Below, in pieces: positions 35,259 through 43,407 of a DNA stretch of 64,000 nt (position 1 is the first letter of the stretch; each line of letters begins with the position of its first letter). The notes beneath the pieces were generated by a model, which was not told where the DNA came from, made no database searches, and saw nothing but the letters and a program-made list of their open reading frames with translations. The stretch is from Streptomyces sp. Ag109_O5-10 (GTDB lineage: Bacteria; Actinomycetota; Actinomycetes; Streptomycetales; Streptomycetaceae), in assembly GCF_900105755.1 (NCBI RefSeq), contig NZ_FNTQ01000001.1:6758001-6822000 (forward strand), read 5' to 3'. The position numbers and the translations under genes are program-made.

Positions 35259-35290
35259 CGCTGCCGGTTCGGCCAGGAACCGCCGCAGCG
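35259..35290 (+). terminator. Hairpin directly after the 21-codon ORF
   Basis: CGCTGCCGGTTC (35259-35270) pairs with GAACCG (35277-35282) and GCAGCG (35285-35290), a 12-bp stem with a two-base bulge and six-base loop. It begins at the base after the small ORF's TGA. It could be a terminator or attenuator ahead of the methyltransferase operon. Confidence 0.5.
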
Positions 35291-35363
35291 CCATCACAGC
35301 GTGTGGCCTGTGACCCTTCAAGCGGTTTTCCCTGCCGGATCGACCCAACCGAGTCAGGTGATC

Positions 35364-36119
35364 ATGAACCCCGAATTCTACTCGCGGGTTGCCGACGAGT
35401 TCGGCGAATATACCAGCGGCGGGCTTCGTACGGACGTCTTTCCGGACGGTGACCCGGAGGCTGCGTTCGACGAGCTGGCGAGGGCCCAGGGCGGCCCGGA
35501 CGGCCGGCTGGTCGACGTCGGCTGTGCCGACGGGCGCAGCCTGCTGAGGATCGCCCCGGCGTTCGGAAGCGTGCTCGGCATCGACATGTCGGCGTCGATG
35601 CTGGAGTCCGCCGAGCGGAGGCGCGCGGGGATGGGGCTGGAGCATGTCGGGTTCGAGCGGCGTGACGCGTCCCGTACCGGCCTTCCCGACGGGGAGGCCG
35701 ACGTGCTCACGTGCCGACGAGGGCCGTTGTTCCCCGCGGAGTTCCGCAGAGTGCTCAAGCCCGGCGGTCACCTGATCTACATGGGCATCGGCGAGACGGA
35801 TGTCCGCGAGCTGAAGGAGACCTTCGGCCGGGGGCAGCTCTACGGCCGCTGGGACGGCAGACCGGTGATGGACGAGGTGGTGTCGGAGCTCGTCGGAGCC
35901 GGTTTCACGGTGGTGCTGGAGAAGGCCTTCCGGACCGAGGAGTTCTACCACTCGCCGGTCGAACTCGACAGGTTCCTGCGCCAGGTGCCGATCTTCGAGG
36001 ACTACGACTCCGAGGCGGACCGCGTTCTGTTCGAACGCTATGTGGCATCGGCAAGCAGTGGTCGTGGTGTCCGGCTCGACCGGCACTGGTTCGTGGTCCA
36101 GGCGAGGAGGACGACATGA
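35364..36119 (+). CDS. Class I SAM-dependent methyltransferase
   Basis: The protein has 251 residues. SAM-binding motif I is LVDVGCADGRSLL, with the acidic ribose-binding residue in VLGIDMSASML. The post-II region has FRRVLKPGGHLIYMG. The start MNPEFYSRVADEFGEY fits the family; a GTG two codons upstream is possible. It is the first gene of the operon that contains the preQ0 genes, and its TGA overlaps the next ATG by four bases. The acceptor is unknown. Confidence 0.85.
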   Translation: MNPEFYSRVADEFGEYTSGGLRTDVFPDGDPEAAFDELARAQGGPDGRLVDVGCADGRSLLRIAPAFGSVLGIDMSASMLESAERRRAGMGLEHVGFERRDASRTGLPDGEADVLTCRRGPLFPAEFRRVLKPGGHLIYMGIGETDVRELKETFGRGQLYGRWDGRPVMDEVVSELVGAGFTVVLEKAFRTEEFYHSPVELDRFLRQVPIFEDYDSEADRVLFERYVASASSGRGVRLDRHWFVVQARRTT

Positions 36120-37375
36120 CGATCTTCGACGACCTCGAGTCCGAGGTCCGCAGCTACAGCCGGCTGTGGCCGGTCGTGTTCGACCGGGCACAGGGCAGCC
36201 GGCTGTTCTCCGAGGACGGCCGGCCCTACCTGGACTTCTTCGCCGGTGCGGGTGCGCTCAACTACGGTCACAACAACCCCTTCCTCAAGCAGGCCCTGCT
36301 GGACTACATCGTCCGGGACGGGGTCTCGCACGCGCTGGACATGTCCACCGTGGCGAAGCGGGACTTCCTGGAGACCTTCCAGGACCTCGTCCTGACGCCG
36401 CGGGAGCTGAGCTACAAGGTGGCGTTCCCCGGTCCGGGGGGCGCGAACGCGGTCGAGGCGGCGCTGAAGCTCGCCCGGCGGGTCACCGGACGGCAGTCGG
36501 TGGTGAGTTTCACCAACTCCTATCACGGGATGACCCTGGGGGCCCTCGCGGTCAGCGGCAACGCGACGAAGCGCGCGGCCGCCGGCGTGGCTCTGACCCT
36601 GACGACGGCGCTGCCCTACGACGGTTATCCGGGCATCGGGGAAACCGGCCCGCGCCACCTCGACCGGCTGTTGTCGGACCCGGGAAGCGGGCTGGACCGG
36701 CCGGCCGCCGTCATCGTGGAGACCGTTCAGGGCGAGGGCGGGCTGCGGGCCGCCGACGCGGACTGGCTGCGCGACCTCGCGGAGGTGTGCGAACGGCACG
36801 AGGTGCTGCTCGTCGTGGACGACGTCCAGATGGGCTGTGGCCGCACCGGGTCGTTCTTCAGCTTCGAGGACGCCGGGATCACCCCCGACCTGGTGTGTCT
36901 GTCCAAGTCCATCGGAGGGTTCGGCCTGCCGCTGGCTCTCACCCTCATACGGCCGGAGTTGGACGTCTGGAAACCGGGCGACCACAACGGGACGTTTCGC
37001 GGTGTCAGCGGGTCGTTCGTGACCGGGGCGCAGGCGCTGCGCTCCTACTGGAGCGACGGGACGCTGGAGAAGTCCACCCGCGAGCGAGCGGAGCGGATCG
37101 CGGCGGCCTTGGGCGCCGTCGCCGACGAGCACCCCGGGGAGGGAATGGAGGTCCGGGGCCGGGGATTCGCGGCCGGACTGCGGTTCACCACGCCCGGTGT
37201 GGCCCGCGCGGTGTGCGTCGCGGCCTTCGAGAACGGCCTGCTGATGGAGACCTCCGGTGCGGCCGGCGACGTGGTGAAACTGCTGCCCCCGCTGACCATC
37301 AGCGACGACGACCTGGACGAGGGTCTCGACATCATCCGTACCTGCGTGGCACGGGTGCTCAAGCGGACCAAGTGA
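36116..37375 (+). CDS. Class III PLP aminotransferase, EctB-like (diaminobutyrate aminotransferase type)
   Basis: The protein has 419 residues, the usual EctB length. Motifs: YLDFFAGAGALNYGHNNP, YKVAFPGPGGANAVEAALKL, SYHGMTLGALAVSGN, VDDVQMGCGRTGSFFSF (cofactor Asp) and the PLP Lys in CLSKSIGG. EctB converts aspartate semialdehyde to 2,4-diaminobutyrate. No ectA or ectC is present, so this copy probably supplies a diamino acid or aminates a related aldehyde for the cluster product. Coupled to the methyltransferase by ATGA. Confidence 0.85.
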   Translation: MTIFDDLESEVRSYSRLWPVVFDRAQGSRLFSEDGRPYLDFFAGAGALNYGHNNPFLKQALLDYIVRDGVSHALDMSTVAKRDFLETFQDLVLTPRELSYKVAFPGPGGANAVEAALKLARRVTGRQSVVSFTNSYHGMTLGALAVSGNATKRAAAGVALTLTTALPYDGYPGIGETGPRHLDRLLSDPGSGLDRPAAVIVETVQGEGGLRAADADWLRDLAEVCERHEVLLVVDDVQMGCGRTGSFFSFEDAGITPDLVCLSKSIGGFGLPLALTLIRPELDVWKPGDHNGTFRGVSGSFVTGAQALRSYWSDGTLEKSTRERAERIAAALGAVADEHPGEGMEVRGRGFAAGLRFTTPGVARAVCVAAFENGLLMETSGAAGDVVKLLPPLTISDDDLDEGLDIIRTCVARVLKRTK

Positions 37376-37387
37376 GAGGCCAAGGCT

Positions 37388-38386
37388 GTGCCAGGAAAGA
37401 TTCCCGAAGTCGACCTCGAGGCGTGGCACAAGGCGTCTGACGCCGAACGTGCGCTGATCTCCGCGGAGTTGGATGCCGCACTGCGCAACACCGGAATGTT
37501 CCTCGCGTCCGGGCACGGTGTGCCGCGAGCGGTGATCGACGACTTCCGGGACATCGCGAAGCGGTTCTTCGCGCTGCGCAAGGACGTCAAGGCCCGGTAC
37601 GCCATCGAGGCCGCGTACGACAGCGGGTGGCTGGAGATGCATCCCCCCGGCGGGGTCGGGGTGCCGGTGAGCGAGGGCGAGGACGCCCCGAGCGCGCCGG
37701 ATCTCCACGAGTCGTTCTACGTGGGGCCCGGTCACCGTACCGGCGACGAGCAGCGGGACCGCTTCAACTATCCGGCGAACCGCTGGCCGGTCGAGCTGCC
37801 GGAACTGCGGGTGGCGGCGGAGGCGTACACCACGCACATGGTGCGGGTGGTGCAGGCGGTCAACGAGGTGCTCGCGGTCACGCTGGGGCTGCCGGAGGAT
37901 TTCTTCACCTCGCGGGCGCGGCGGGCGACGTGGACGCAGAACGCCAGTTGGTACCCGTCGTACTCGAGCATCGGAGAGGTGGCCCGCGGTCAGTTCCGCA
38001 ACGGACCGCACACCGACCTGGGGACCGTCACGTTGCTGAGCCGGCAGCGCGGTGTGGGTGGGCTGCAGGCGTGGGACGAGGAGGGCTGGTTCTCCCCGCC
38101 CTACAGCCCGGACTCGCTCATCGTCAATCTCGGTGACCTGATGGAGCGGTGGACCGACGGCCGGTGGCGGGCGCTGAAGCACCGGGTGCTGCCGCCGAGC
38201 CCGTCGGCACCGGACGAGGAACTGCTCTCGCTGGTCTTCTTCTTCGAAACCGACCCCGACACGCTGATCGAGCCGTTGGCCGCTCCGATCGGCGGGGGCC
38301 GGGGGATGTCACCGGTGTACGCGCGGCGGAGCGTCCTGGAGACGCTCGGTGTCGCGCCCGACTCCATTCCGGGGGCCACGGCATGA
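37388..38386 (+). CDS. Isopenicillin N synthase-like Fe(II)/2-oxoglutarate oxygenase, altered 2OG site
   Basis: The protein has 332 residues. The N-terminal DIOX_N part has LRNTGMFLASGHGVP. The iron site is H-x-D in NGPHTDLGTVTLL with the distal His in RALKHRVL. Where the family has Arg-x-Ser to hold 2-oxoglutarate, this protein has Leu-Leu-Ser in EELLSLVFFFE. It may use another residue for the co-substrate or not use 2-oxoglutarate. Likely oxidises a cluster intermediate. GTG start at 37388, 12 bases after the aminotransferase stop. Confidence 0.85.
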   Translation: MPGKIPEVDLEAWHKASDAERALISAELDAALRNTGMFLASGHGVPRAVIDDFRDIAKRFFALRKDVKARYAIEAAYDSGWLEMHPPGGVGVPVSEGEDAPSAPDLHESFYVGPGHRTGDEQRDRFNYPANRWPVELPELRVAAEAYTTHMVRVVQAVNEVLAVTLGLPEDFFTSRARRATWTQNASWYPSYSSIGEVARGQFRNGPHTDLGTVTLLSRQRGVGGLQAWDEEGWFSPPYSPDSLIVNLGDLMERWTDGRWRALKHRVLPPSPSAPDEELLSLVFFFETDPDTLIEPLAAPIGGGRGMSPVYARRSVLETLGVAPDSIPGATA

Positions 38387-39063
38387 GCACAGTCGTCACC
38401 GTGGTGTCCGGCGGAATCGACTCGGTCACCATGGCGCATCACCTGGCCGCCGAGGGCCACGACCTTCAGGTGCTGGCCGTCGACTACGGCCAACGCCACC
38501 GCAAGGAGCTGCAGTTCGCCGCCGCCGCCGCACAGCGGCTCGGCGCGCCGTACGAAGAGGTCGATCTGCGCTCGCTGCGCGGCGTCATGCGCGGATCGTC
38601 GCTGACGGATCCGTCCGTGGCCGTGCCCCGCCCGGATCGGCCGGTCGGCGGGAACCCGAACATCGTGCCGAACCGCAACGCCGTACTGCTGTCGGTGGCC
38701 TTCGCGCTGGCGGTCACCGTGCGGGCCGATGCCGTCGCCTTCGGCGTCATGGCCGAGGACGTCGGCCCGTCCGACACCTCTCCGGAGTTCCTGCGGCTGT
38801 TCCTCGAGATGGAGCGGGTGGCGACGAGGGGTTCGCTCCGGCCCGAGGTCGAACTGCTCGCCCCGCTGATCGAACTGCCGAAGACCGGGGTCGTGGCTCT
38901 CGGCGAGAAGCTCGGCGTGCCCTGGGACCAGACCTGGACCTGCTTCCGCGGTGAGGACATCCACTGCGGCGCGTGCGCGGCGTGCGTGGAGCGACGCGGG
39001 GCTTTCGCGGACCTCGGCATCACGGACCCGACGGTCTACCGCGAAGCGTGGACACCGCGGTGA
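38383..39063 (+). CDS. queC: 7-cyano-7-deazaguanine (preQ0) synthase QueC
   Basis: The protein has 226 residues. It converts 7-carboxy-7-deazaguanine and ammonia, with ATP, to preQ0. PP-loop SGGIDS is near residue 9, VDYGQRH follows, NRNAVLLSVA is conserved, and zinc ligands are in CFRGEDIHCGACAACVERR. It overlaps the oxygenase stop by four bases, then QueE, QueD and FolE follow, giving the full pathway from GTP. A chromosomal housekeeping queuosine pathway is not expected in Streptomyces, so this copy serves secondary metabolism. Confidence 0.95.
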   Translation: MSTVVTVVSGGIDSVTMAHHLAAEGHDLQVLAVDYGQRHRKELQFAAAAAQRLGAPYEEVDLRSLRGVMRGSSLTDPSVAVPRPDRPVGGNPNIVPNRNAVLLSVAFALAVTVRADAVAFGVMAEDVGPSDTSPEFLRLFLEMERVATRGSLRPEVELLAPLIELPKTGVVALGEKLGVPWDQTWTCFRGEDIHCGACAACVERRGAFADLGITDPTVYREAWTPR

Positions 39064-39115
39064 CCGCCGCCGGCCGCCTCACCGGTGGCCCCGACACGGA
39101 AGGACGCGGTGCCGC

Positions 39116-39829
39116 GTGGAACCGGAACTCGTAGTCAACGAGATCTTCGGCCCGACCGTCCAGGGCGAGGGCCGGTCCCTCGGCCGCAGGTGCGCGTTCC
39201 TGCGGCTCGGCGGATGCAACCTGTCGTGCACATGGTGCGACACGCCCTACACCTGGGACTGGACCGGAGCGGGCGACTCCGGGGTCGCGTACGACCCCCA
39301 CCAGGAGTTGCACCGCCGTCCCGTCCGCGAGGTCGCCGAGGAACTCCTAGCGTTCGGCGTCGAGCTGATCGTCATCTCCGGCGGCGAGCCGCTCGGCCAG
39401 CAGCGCCGACTGGTCCCACTGGTCGAGCTGCTCACGGCGCGAGGCCTGGAGATCGAGATCGAGACCAACGGGACCCACGCGGCGGACCCGGCCCTGGTGG
39501 CCGCCGGAGTGCGCTTCAACGTCTCGCCGAAGCTGGCCCACTCGGGTGACGCGGCCCACCGGCGGATCGTGCCGGCCGCGCTGAAGAGCCTCGCGGCGAC
39601 CGACGGCACCACCTTCAAGTTCGTCTGCCGCGACACCCGAGACCTGGACGAAGTGGCCGCGCTGGTCTCGGAGTTCGGGCTCGACCCGGTCTGGATCATG
39701 CCGAAGGGGCAGACCGGCGCCGAGGTGGGCCGGCACATGGCCGAGCTGGCCGACGCGGTGATCGAACGGGGCTGGAACCTCACCACACGCCTGCACACCT
39801 TGTTGTGGGGCGACAAACGAGCTGTCTGA
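39116..39829 (+). CDS. queE: 7-carboxy-7-deazaguanine synthase QueE (radical SAM)
   Basis: The protein has 237 residues. It rearranges 6-carboxytetrahydropterin to 7-carboxy-7-deazaguanine. The 4Fe-4S cluster motif is C-x3-C-x2-C in GGCNLSCTWCDTPY. Substrate and SAM-binding parts include GPTVQGEGRSLG, VISGGEPL, IEIETNGT and NVSPKLAHSG. GTG at 39116 is used because the product then starts close to the family start (ELVVNEIFGPTVQGEG). It follows queC by 52 bases. Confidence 0.95.
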   Translation: MEPELVVNEIFGPTVQGEGRSLGRRCAFLRLGGCNLSCTWCDTPYTWDWTGAGDSGVAYDPHQELHRRPVREVAEELLAFGVELIVISGGEPLGQQRRLVPLVELLTARGLEIEIETNGTHAADPALVAAGVRFNVSPKLAHSGDAAHRRIVPAALKSLAATDGTTFKFVCRDTRDLDEVAALVSEFGLDPVWIMPKGQTGAEVGRHMAELADAVIERGWNLTTRLHTLLWGDKRAV

Positions 39830-39868
39830 ACGCACGGCCGAATCAAGCGAGAAGGACGAATCACGGAC

Positions 39869-40231
39869 ATGACGCTGCGCATCACGAAGAAGTTCGAGTT
39901 CTCCGCCAGCCATCGGCTCTCCGGCCTGGACGAGGGACACCAGTGCGCCCGGCTGCACGGCCACAACTACGTCGTCGAGCTGGAGCTGAGCGCCGATCTC
40001 ACCGAACTGACACCGACGGGATTCGTCCGCGACTACGGCGAGCTGGCCTCCTTCAAGTCGTGGCTCGACCAGACGCTCGACCACCGTCACCTCAACGACC
40101 TGGTGGACGACAACCCCACCGCCGAGAACCTCGCGGTGTGGCTCTACGAGTGCTGGTCGAAGGAGTTCCCGGAGCTGACCTCCGTGCGTGTCTCCGAGAC
40201 TCCCAAGACCTGGGCCGAGTACCGGCCCTGA
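39869..40231 (+). CDS. queD: 6-carboxy-5,6,7,8-tetrahydropterin synthase QueD
   Basis: The protein has 120 residues. It converts dihydroneopterin triphosphate to 6-carboxytetrahydropterin. Zinc His residues are in FSASHRL and LHGHNY, the catalytic Cys is in EGHQCARLHGHNY, the Asp-His pair is in LDHRHLN and the pterin-anchoring Glu in PTAENLAVWLY. A good GAGAAGGA ribosome site precedes the ATG. Confidence 0.95.
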   Translation: MTLRITKKFEFSASHRLSGLDEGHQCARLHGHNYVVELELSADLTELTPTGFVRDYGELASFKSWLDQTLDHRHLNDLVDDNPTAENLAVWLYECWSKEFPELTSVRVSETPKTWAEYRP

Positions 40232-40314
40232 AACGCCGGCCGGCTGACGAGAGCAGCCGCCCGTTCATCGGAATCGAGCAACGGCCGTGCCGGTCGGAAT
40301 GGAGAGGTGCCTGA

Positions 40315-40908
40315 ATGTCTGTGACGACGTGGATACCCGAGGGTGACGTCGACCCGGAGAAGCCCCGCGAGGAAGACCCACTGGTCGGACTCGCCCGGCA
40401 GCTCCTGAAAGAGATAGGGGAGGACCCCGACCGCGACGGGCTGCGCGACACACCGGCGCGGTTCGCCCGCTGGTGGCGCGAGTTCATCAACTACGAGCCG
40501 GGCTCGGTCGGCACCCTGTTCGAGGCGGTCGGCACCAAGCAGTTGGTGATCGTCTCGGACATCCAGGTGTGGTCCCTGTGCGAGCACCACCTGCTGCCGT
40601 TCAACTGCTCGGTGACGATCGCCTACCGGCCTGCCGACCGGTTGCTGGGTCTGTCGAAGTTCGCCCGGATCGCGCATCGGCACGCGCACAAGCTCCAGGT
40701 CCAGGAGCGGCTGGTCTCCGAGATCGCCGAGGCCGTCACCGCGCTCAGCGGGGCGCAGGACGTGGCCGTCATCGCCAAGGGCGAGCACCTGTGCATGACG
40801 ATGCGCGGCATCAAGGCGGCCGCCCAGATGACCTCGACGGCCTACCGCGGGGCCTTCGGCGAGGACGCCGGGCTGCGGGCCGAGATGTTCAGCCTGCTGC
40901 GCCCCTGA
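40315..40908 (+). CDS. folE: GTP cyclohydrolase I FolE
   Basis: The protein has 197 residues. It opens GTP to dihydroneopterin triphosphate, the first step to preQ0. Zinc ligands are in SLCEHHLLPF and the Cys of GEHLCMTMRGI. LGLSKFARI and the basic HRHAHKLQVQERL are typical. Its place directly after queD suggests it is a cluster-dedicated copy beside the housekeeping folE expected elsewhere in the genome. Confidence 0.95.
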   Translation: MSVTTWIPEGDVDPEKPREEDPLVGLARQLLKEIGEDPDRDGLRDTPARFARWWREFINYEPGSVGTLFEAVGTKQLVIVSDIQVWSLCEHHLLPFNCSVTIAYRPADRLLGLSKFARIAHRHAHKLQVQERLVSEIAEAVTALSGAQDVAVIAKGEHLCMTMRGIKAAAQMTSTAYRGAFGEDAGLRAEMFSLLRP

Positions 40909-40971
40909 ATCCGATCCGCCCCCCACGAGACCTATCCGGGGCCGCTCCCAGGGCCCCGAGGAGCATGTGCC

Positions 40972-42441
40972 ATGGAAACACCATCGGTGCCAGGAGTCGG
41001 CCGGATCGCCGCTTGGCCCTCGGAGCGGGAAACGCCGGTGACACTGCTCCGCGAACCGGCCGTCGCCGCCGGTGAGCCGCGCGAGCAGGACATTCCGCTC
41101 GGATTCCGCCAGGACCGGGCCGACGACGGCGGGACCGGCGCCGCGCCCTTCGGCCGGCGGCTGCGCGACCTGCGACTGCGGAGCGGACTGTCCCAGAAGC
41201 AGCTGGCGCGGTCCAGCACGCTCAGCGTTCGAGCGATACGTGATCTGGAGAACGGGAGGGTACGGCAGCCCAGGGCGGACTCCCTGCGCCTGCTCGCCGA
41301 GGCTCTTGGGCTCAGCGCCCCGCAGCTGAACCGGCTGACGAACGGCCACTCGCCAGGCTGTCCGGCGTCAGCCGCCGAGCCGGCCGTGAGCGGCCCGTTC
41401 ATCGGCCGGGAGCAGGAGCTGGCGGCGTTGACGACGATGCTCGGCGCCGATCACCACCGCCTGATCACGATCACCGGGATCGAGGGCGTCGGCAAGACCC
41501 GGCTCGCACGGGAGGTGACGCACGCACTGGAAGCGGCCGAGCACGCGACGGTCCTCTGGCTGCCCCTCGACGACGACCGGCTCCGGAGCGGAAGGGCACC
41601 GGTGGGGGCCCCGGACCAGCCCACGTGGTGGCGTGAGGTCGTGCACCGCGGGCCCGACAGCCGGCGGCGCCTCGCCGAGACGATCGGGGATGCGGACAGC
41701 ATCCTCGTCCTCGACGGTGCCCGGCCGGAGGACGAGCTGACGGACCTCACAGCCCATCTCCTGGCCGTCTGCCCCCGGCTGCGCATCCTCGTCACGACGA
41801 GAAACCCCGGCGGCATGCCCCTCGACACCCTCTTCCCGCTCGCGCCGCTCCCGGTGCCCTCGCCGGACATCGAGCCGGAGGACCTGGACGCGGTCGCGTC
41901 GGTGGCCCTGCTGCTCGCGCAGACGAAGCGCATCCGGCCGGCCTTCCGTCCCGACCCGCACGTCCTCGCGGACGTCGCCCGGATCTGCCACGCGCTCGAC
42001 GGCCTTCCCGCCGCTCTCGAATCCGTCGCCCACTGGAGCCTGATCTACTCCCTGCGGCAGCTCGCCCGGCAACTTGCCGTCGAGCCGCTCACCGTGGCAC
42101 GGCGGCCCCTGGGCGGCCCCCAGCGGCCGGACGCCTACGCGTCGGTCCACCACACCGTCGCCACGCTGAGCAGCCGCCAACGCGACCTGCTGTCGATCAT
42201 GTCCCAGAAGCCGTCCCGCGAGTCCGACGGCTACTGGTCGGTGGCGGAGGTGGCGGACCAGATGGGCCTGCCGGCCGCGGAGTGCGCCGACGACGTCTAC
42301 CACCTCGTCATCCTCGGCATCCTGCGCCGCGTCGACCGTCACGACGTGGCGATGTTCAAGGTGCTCAACATCGTCGGCATCGTCGGGCAGCACGCGACCG
42401 CAGGGCGGAACGGCATCGCGGGACAGCACACCGCCGCATGA
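40972..42441 (+). CDS. XRE helix-turn-helix regulator with NB-ARC-type ATPase domain
   Basis: The protein has 489 residues. An HTH of the XRE type (FGRRLRDLRLRSGLSQKQLA, then LSVRAIRDLENGRVRQP, about residues 60-115) is followed by a STAND-like ATPase with Walker A GIEGVGKTRLA (about 165-175) and DSILVLDGA. The C-terminal 150 residues hold a winged-helix-like segment (RQRDLLSIMS, YWSVAEVADQMGL). No TPR tail is present. It is probably a second cluster-situated regulator. Confidence 0.85.
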   Translation: METPSVPGVGRIAAWPSERETPVTLLREPAVAAGEPREQDIPLGFRQDRADDGGTGAAPFGRRLRDLRLRSGLSQKQLARSSTLSVRAIRDLENGRVRQPRADSLRLLAEALGLSAPQLNRLTNGHSPGCPASAAEPAVSGPFIGREQELAALTTMLGADHHRLITITGIEGVGKTRLAREVTHALEAAEHATVLWLPLDDDRLRSGRAPVGAPDQPTWWREVVHRGPDSRRRLAETIGDADSILVLDGARPEDELTDLTAHLLAVCPRLRILVTTRNPGGMPLDTLFPLAPLPVPSPDIEPEDLDAVASVALLLAQTKRIRPAFRPDPHVLADVARICHALDGLPAALESVAHWSLIYSLRQLARQLAVEPLTVARRPLGGPQRPDAYASVHHTVATLSSRQRDLLSIMSQKPSRESDGYWSVAEVADQMGLPAAECADDVYHLVILGILRRVDRHDVAMFKVLNIVGIVGQHATAGRNGIAGQHTAA

Positions 42442-42470
42442 ACTCGGAACCACCAGAAAGGAATTGACCA

Positions 42471-43328
42471 TTGCGCCTCTGCACTCTTCGCACTGAGACC
42501 GGTGAGGACGTCGGCGTGTCGGTACCCGGCGGAATCGCCGTACTGAGCCTCGTCAACGCGACCGAGGGAACCAGCTACGGCCCCACCCTGCTCGACATCA
42601 TCCAGAAGGACGAGGCCGCGGCGCTCGCGGCCACGGTCGCCGCCCTGTCCGACCCCGGCGGGCACGGCCTGCGGGGCGAGCCGGTGTTCGGGCCGCTGTA
42701 CCGGTGCCCCCCGAAGCTGTGGGGCGTGGGCCTGAACTACCGGCGGCACGCCGACGACCTGGGCGTACTGCAGCCGACCGACGCCCCCGGCTCCTACCTG
42801 CGGCCCTCCTCCACGGTGATCGGCTACGGTGACGACATCCTGCTTCCCGCGCAGTCGCAGCGCGTCACCGCCGAGGCCGAGCTCGGCGTGGTCATCGGCA
42901 CCACCTGCCGCGACGTCTCGGCCGCGGACGCACCGTCCGTCATCTTCGGCTACACCAGCATCCTGGACATGACCGCCGAGGACGCGATCAGGGTCAACCC
43001 CCGCCACATTCCGTGGGCGAAGGCTTTCGACACCTTCTGCAGCCTCGGCCCCTGGGTCGTCACCCCCGACGAGATCCCCGACCTGTCCGCCGTGCGGATC
43101 TCCACCGTCGTCAATGGGCGGCCGATCGCGTCCAACCAGGTGTCCGCGATGAAGTACGACCCCTACTGGCAGGTCGGCTACTTCTCCGGCGGCATGGTCC
43201 TCGAAGCCGGTTCCGTGATCGCCACGGGTACCCCCGGCGCCGGCGTGATCGAGGACGGGGACACGGTGGAGGCCCTTGTCGAGGGCGTCGGTGCCCTCCG
43301 CAACACCGTCAGGCTCAAAGCCGCCTAG
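42471..43328 (+). CDS. Fumarylacetoacetase-family hydrolase/lyase
   Basis: The protein has 285 residues. The family signature is clear: GVGLNYRRHADDLG, AEAELGVVIGTTCRDVS (metal-site Glu), GYTSILDMTAED, FDTFCSLGPWVV, and GSVIATGTPGAGV near the end. FAH-family enzymes act on beta-diketo or 2-oxo acids as hydrolases, decarboxylases, hydratases or isomerases. With an aldolase of the 4-hydroxy-2-oxo acid type in the same cluster, a 2-oxo acid substrate is likely. The TTG start follows AAAGGA by eight bases. Confidence 0.87.
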   Translation: MRLCTLRTETGEDVGVSVPGGIAVLSLVNATEGTSYGPTLLDIIQKDEAAALAATVAALSDPGGHGLRGEPVFGPLYRCPPKLWGVGLNYRRHADDLGVLQPTDAPGSYLRPSSTVIGYGDDILLPAQSQRVTAEAELGVVIGTTCRDVSAADAPSVIFGYTSILDMTAEDAIRVNPRHIPWAKAFDTFCSLGPWVVTPDEIPDLSAVRISTVVNGRPIASNQVSAMKYDPYWQVGYFSGGMVLEAGSVIATGTPGAGVIEDGDTVEALVEGVGALRNTVRLKAA

Positions 43329-43359
43329 CAGTACCCGCACCGCCCGTCCTGGGTGGGCA

Positions 43360-43392
43360 GCTCGGCGCCGCGACGGGGTCACGGCGCCGAGC
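43360..43392. terminator. Hairpin between convergent operons
   Basis: GCTCGGCGCCG (43360-43370) and CGGCGCCGAGC (43382-43392) form a perfect 11-bp stem with an 11-base loop. Confidence 0.75.
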
Positions 43393-43407
43393 ACGTTCGT
43401 CCGACGG

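Noticed and set aside
36116-37375. Ectoine biosynthesis operon
   Set aside because: Only an EctB-like gene is present; ectA, ectC and ectD are absent around it.
38383-40908. Toyocamycin/sangivamycin-type nucleoside cluster
   Set aside because: preQ0 genes are present but no phosphoribosyltransferase, PRPP handling, phosphatase or nitrile hydratase genes are found; ATP-grasp ligases dominate instead.
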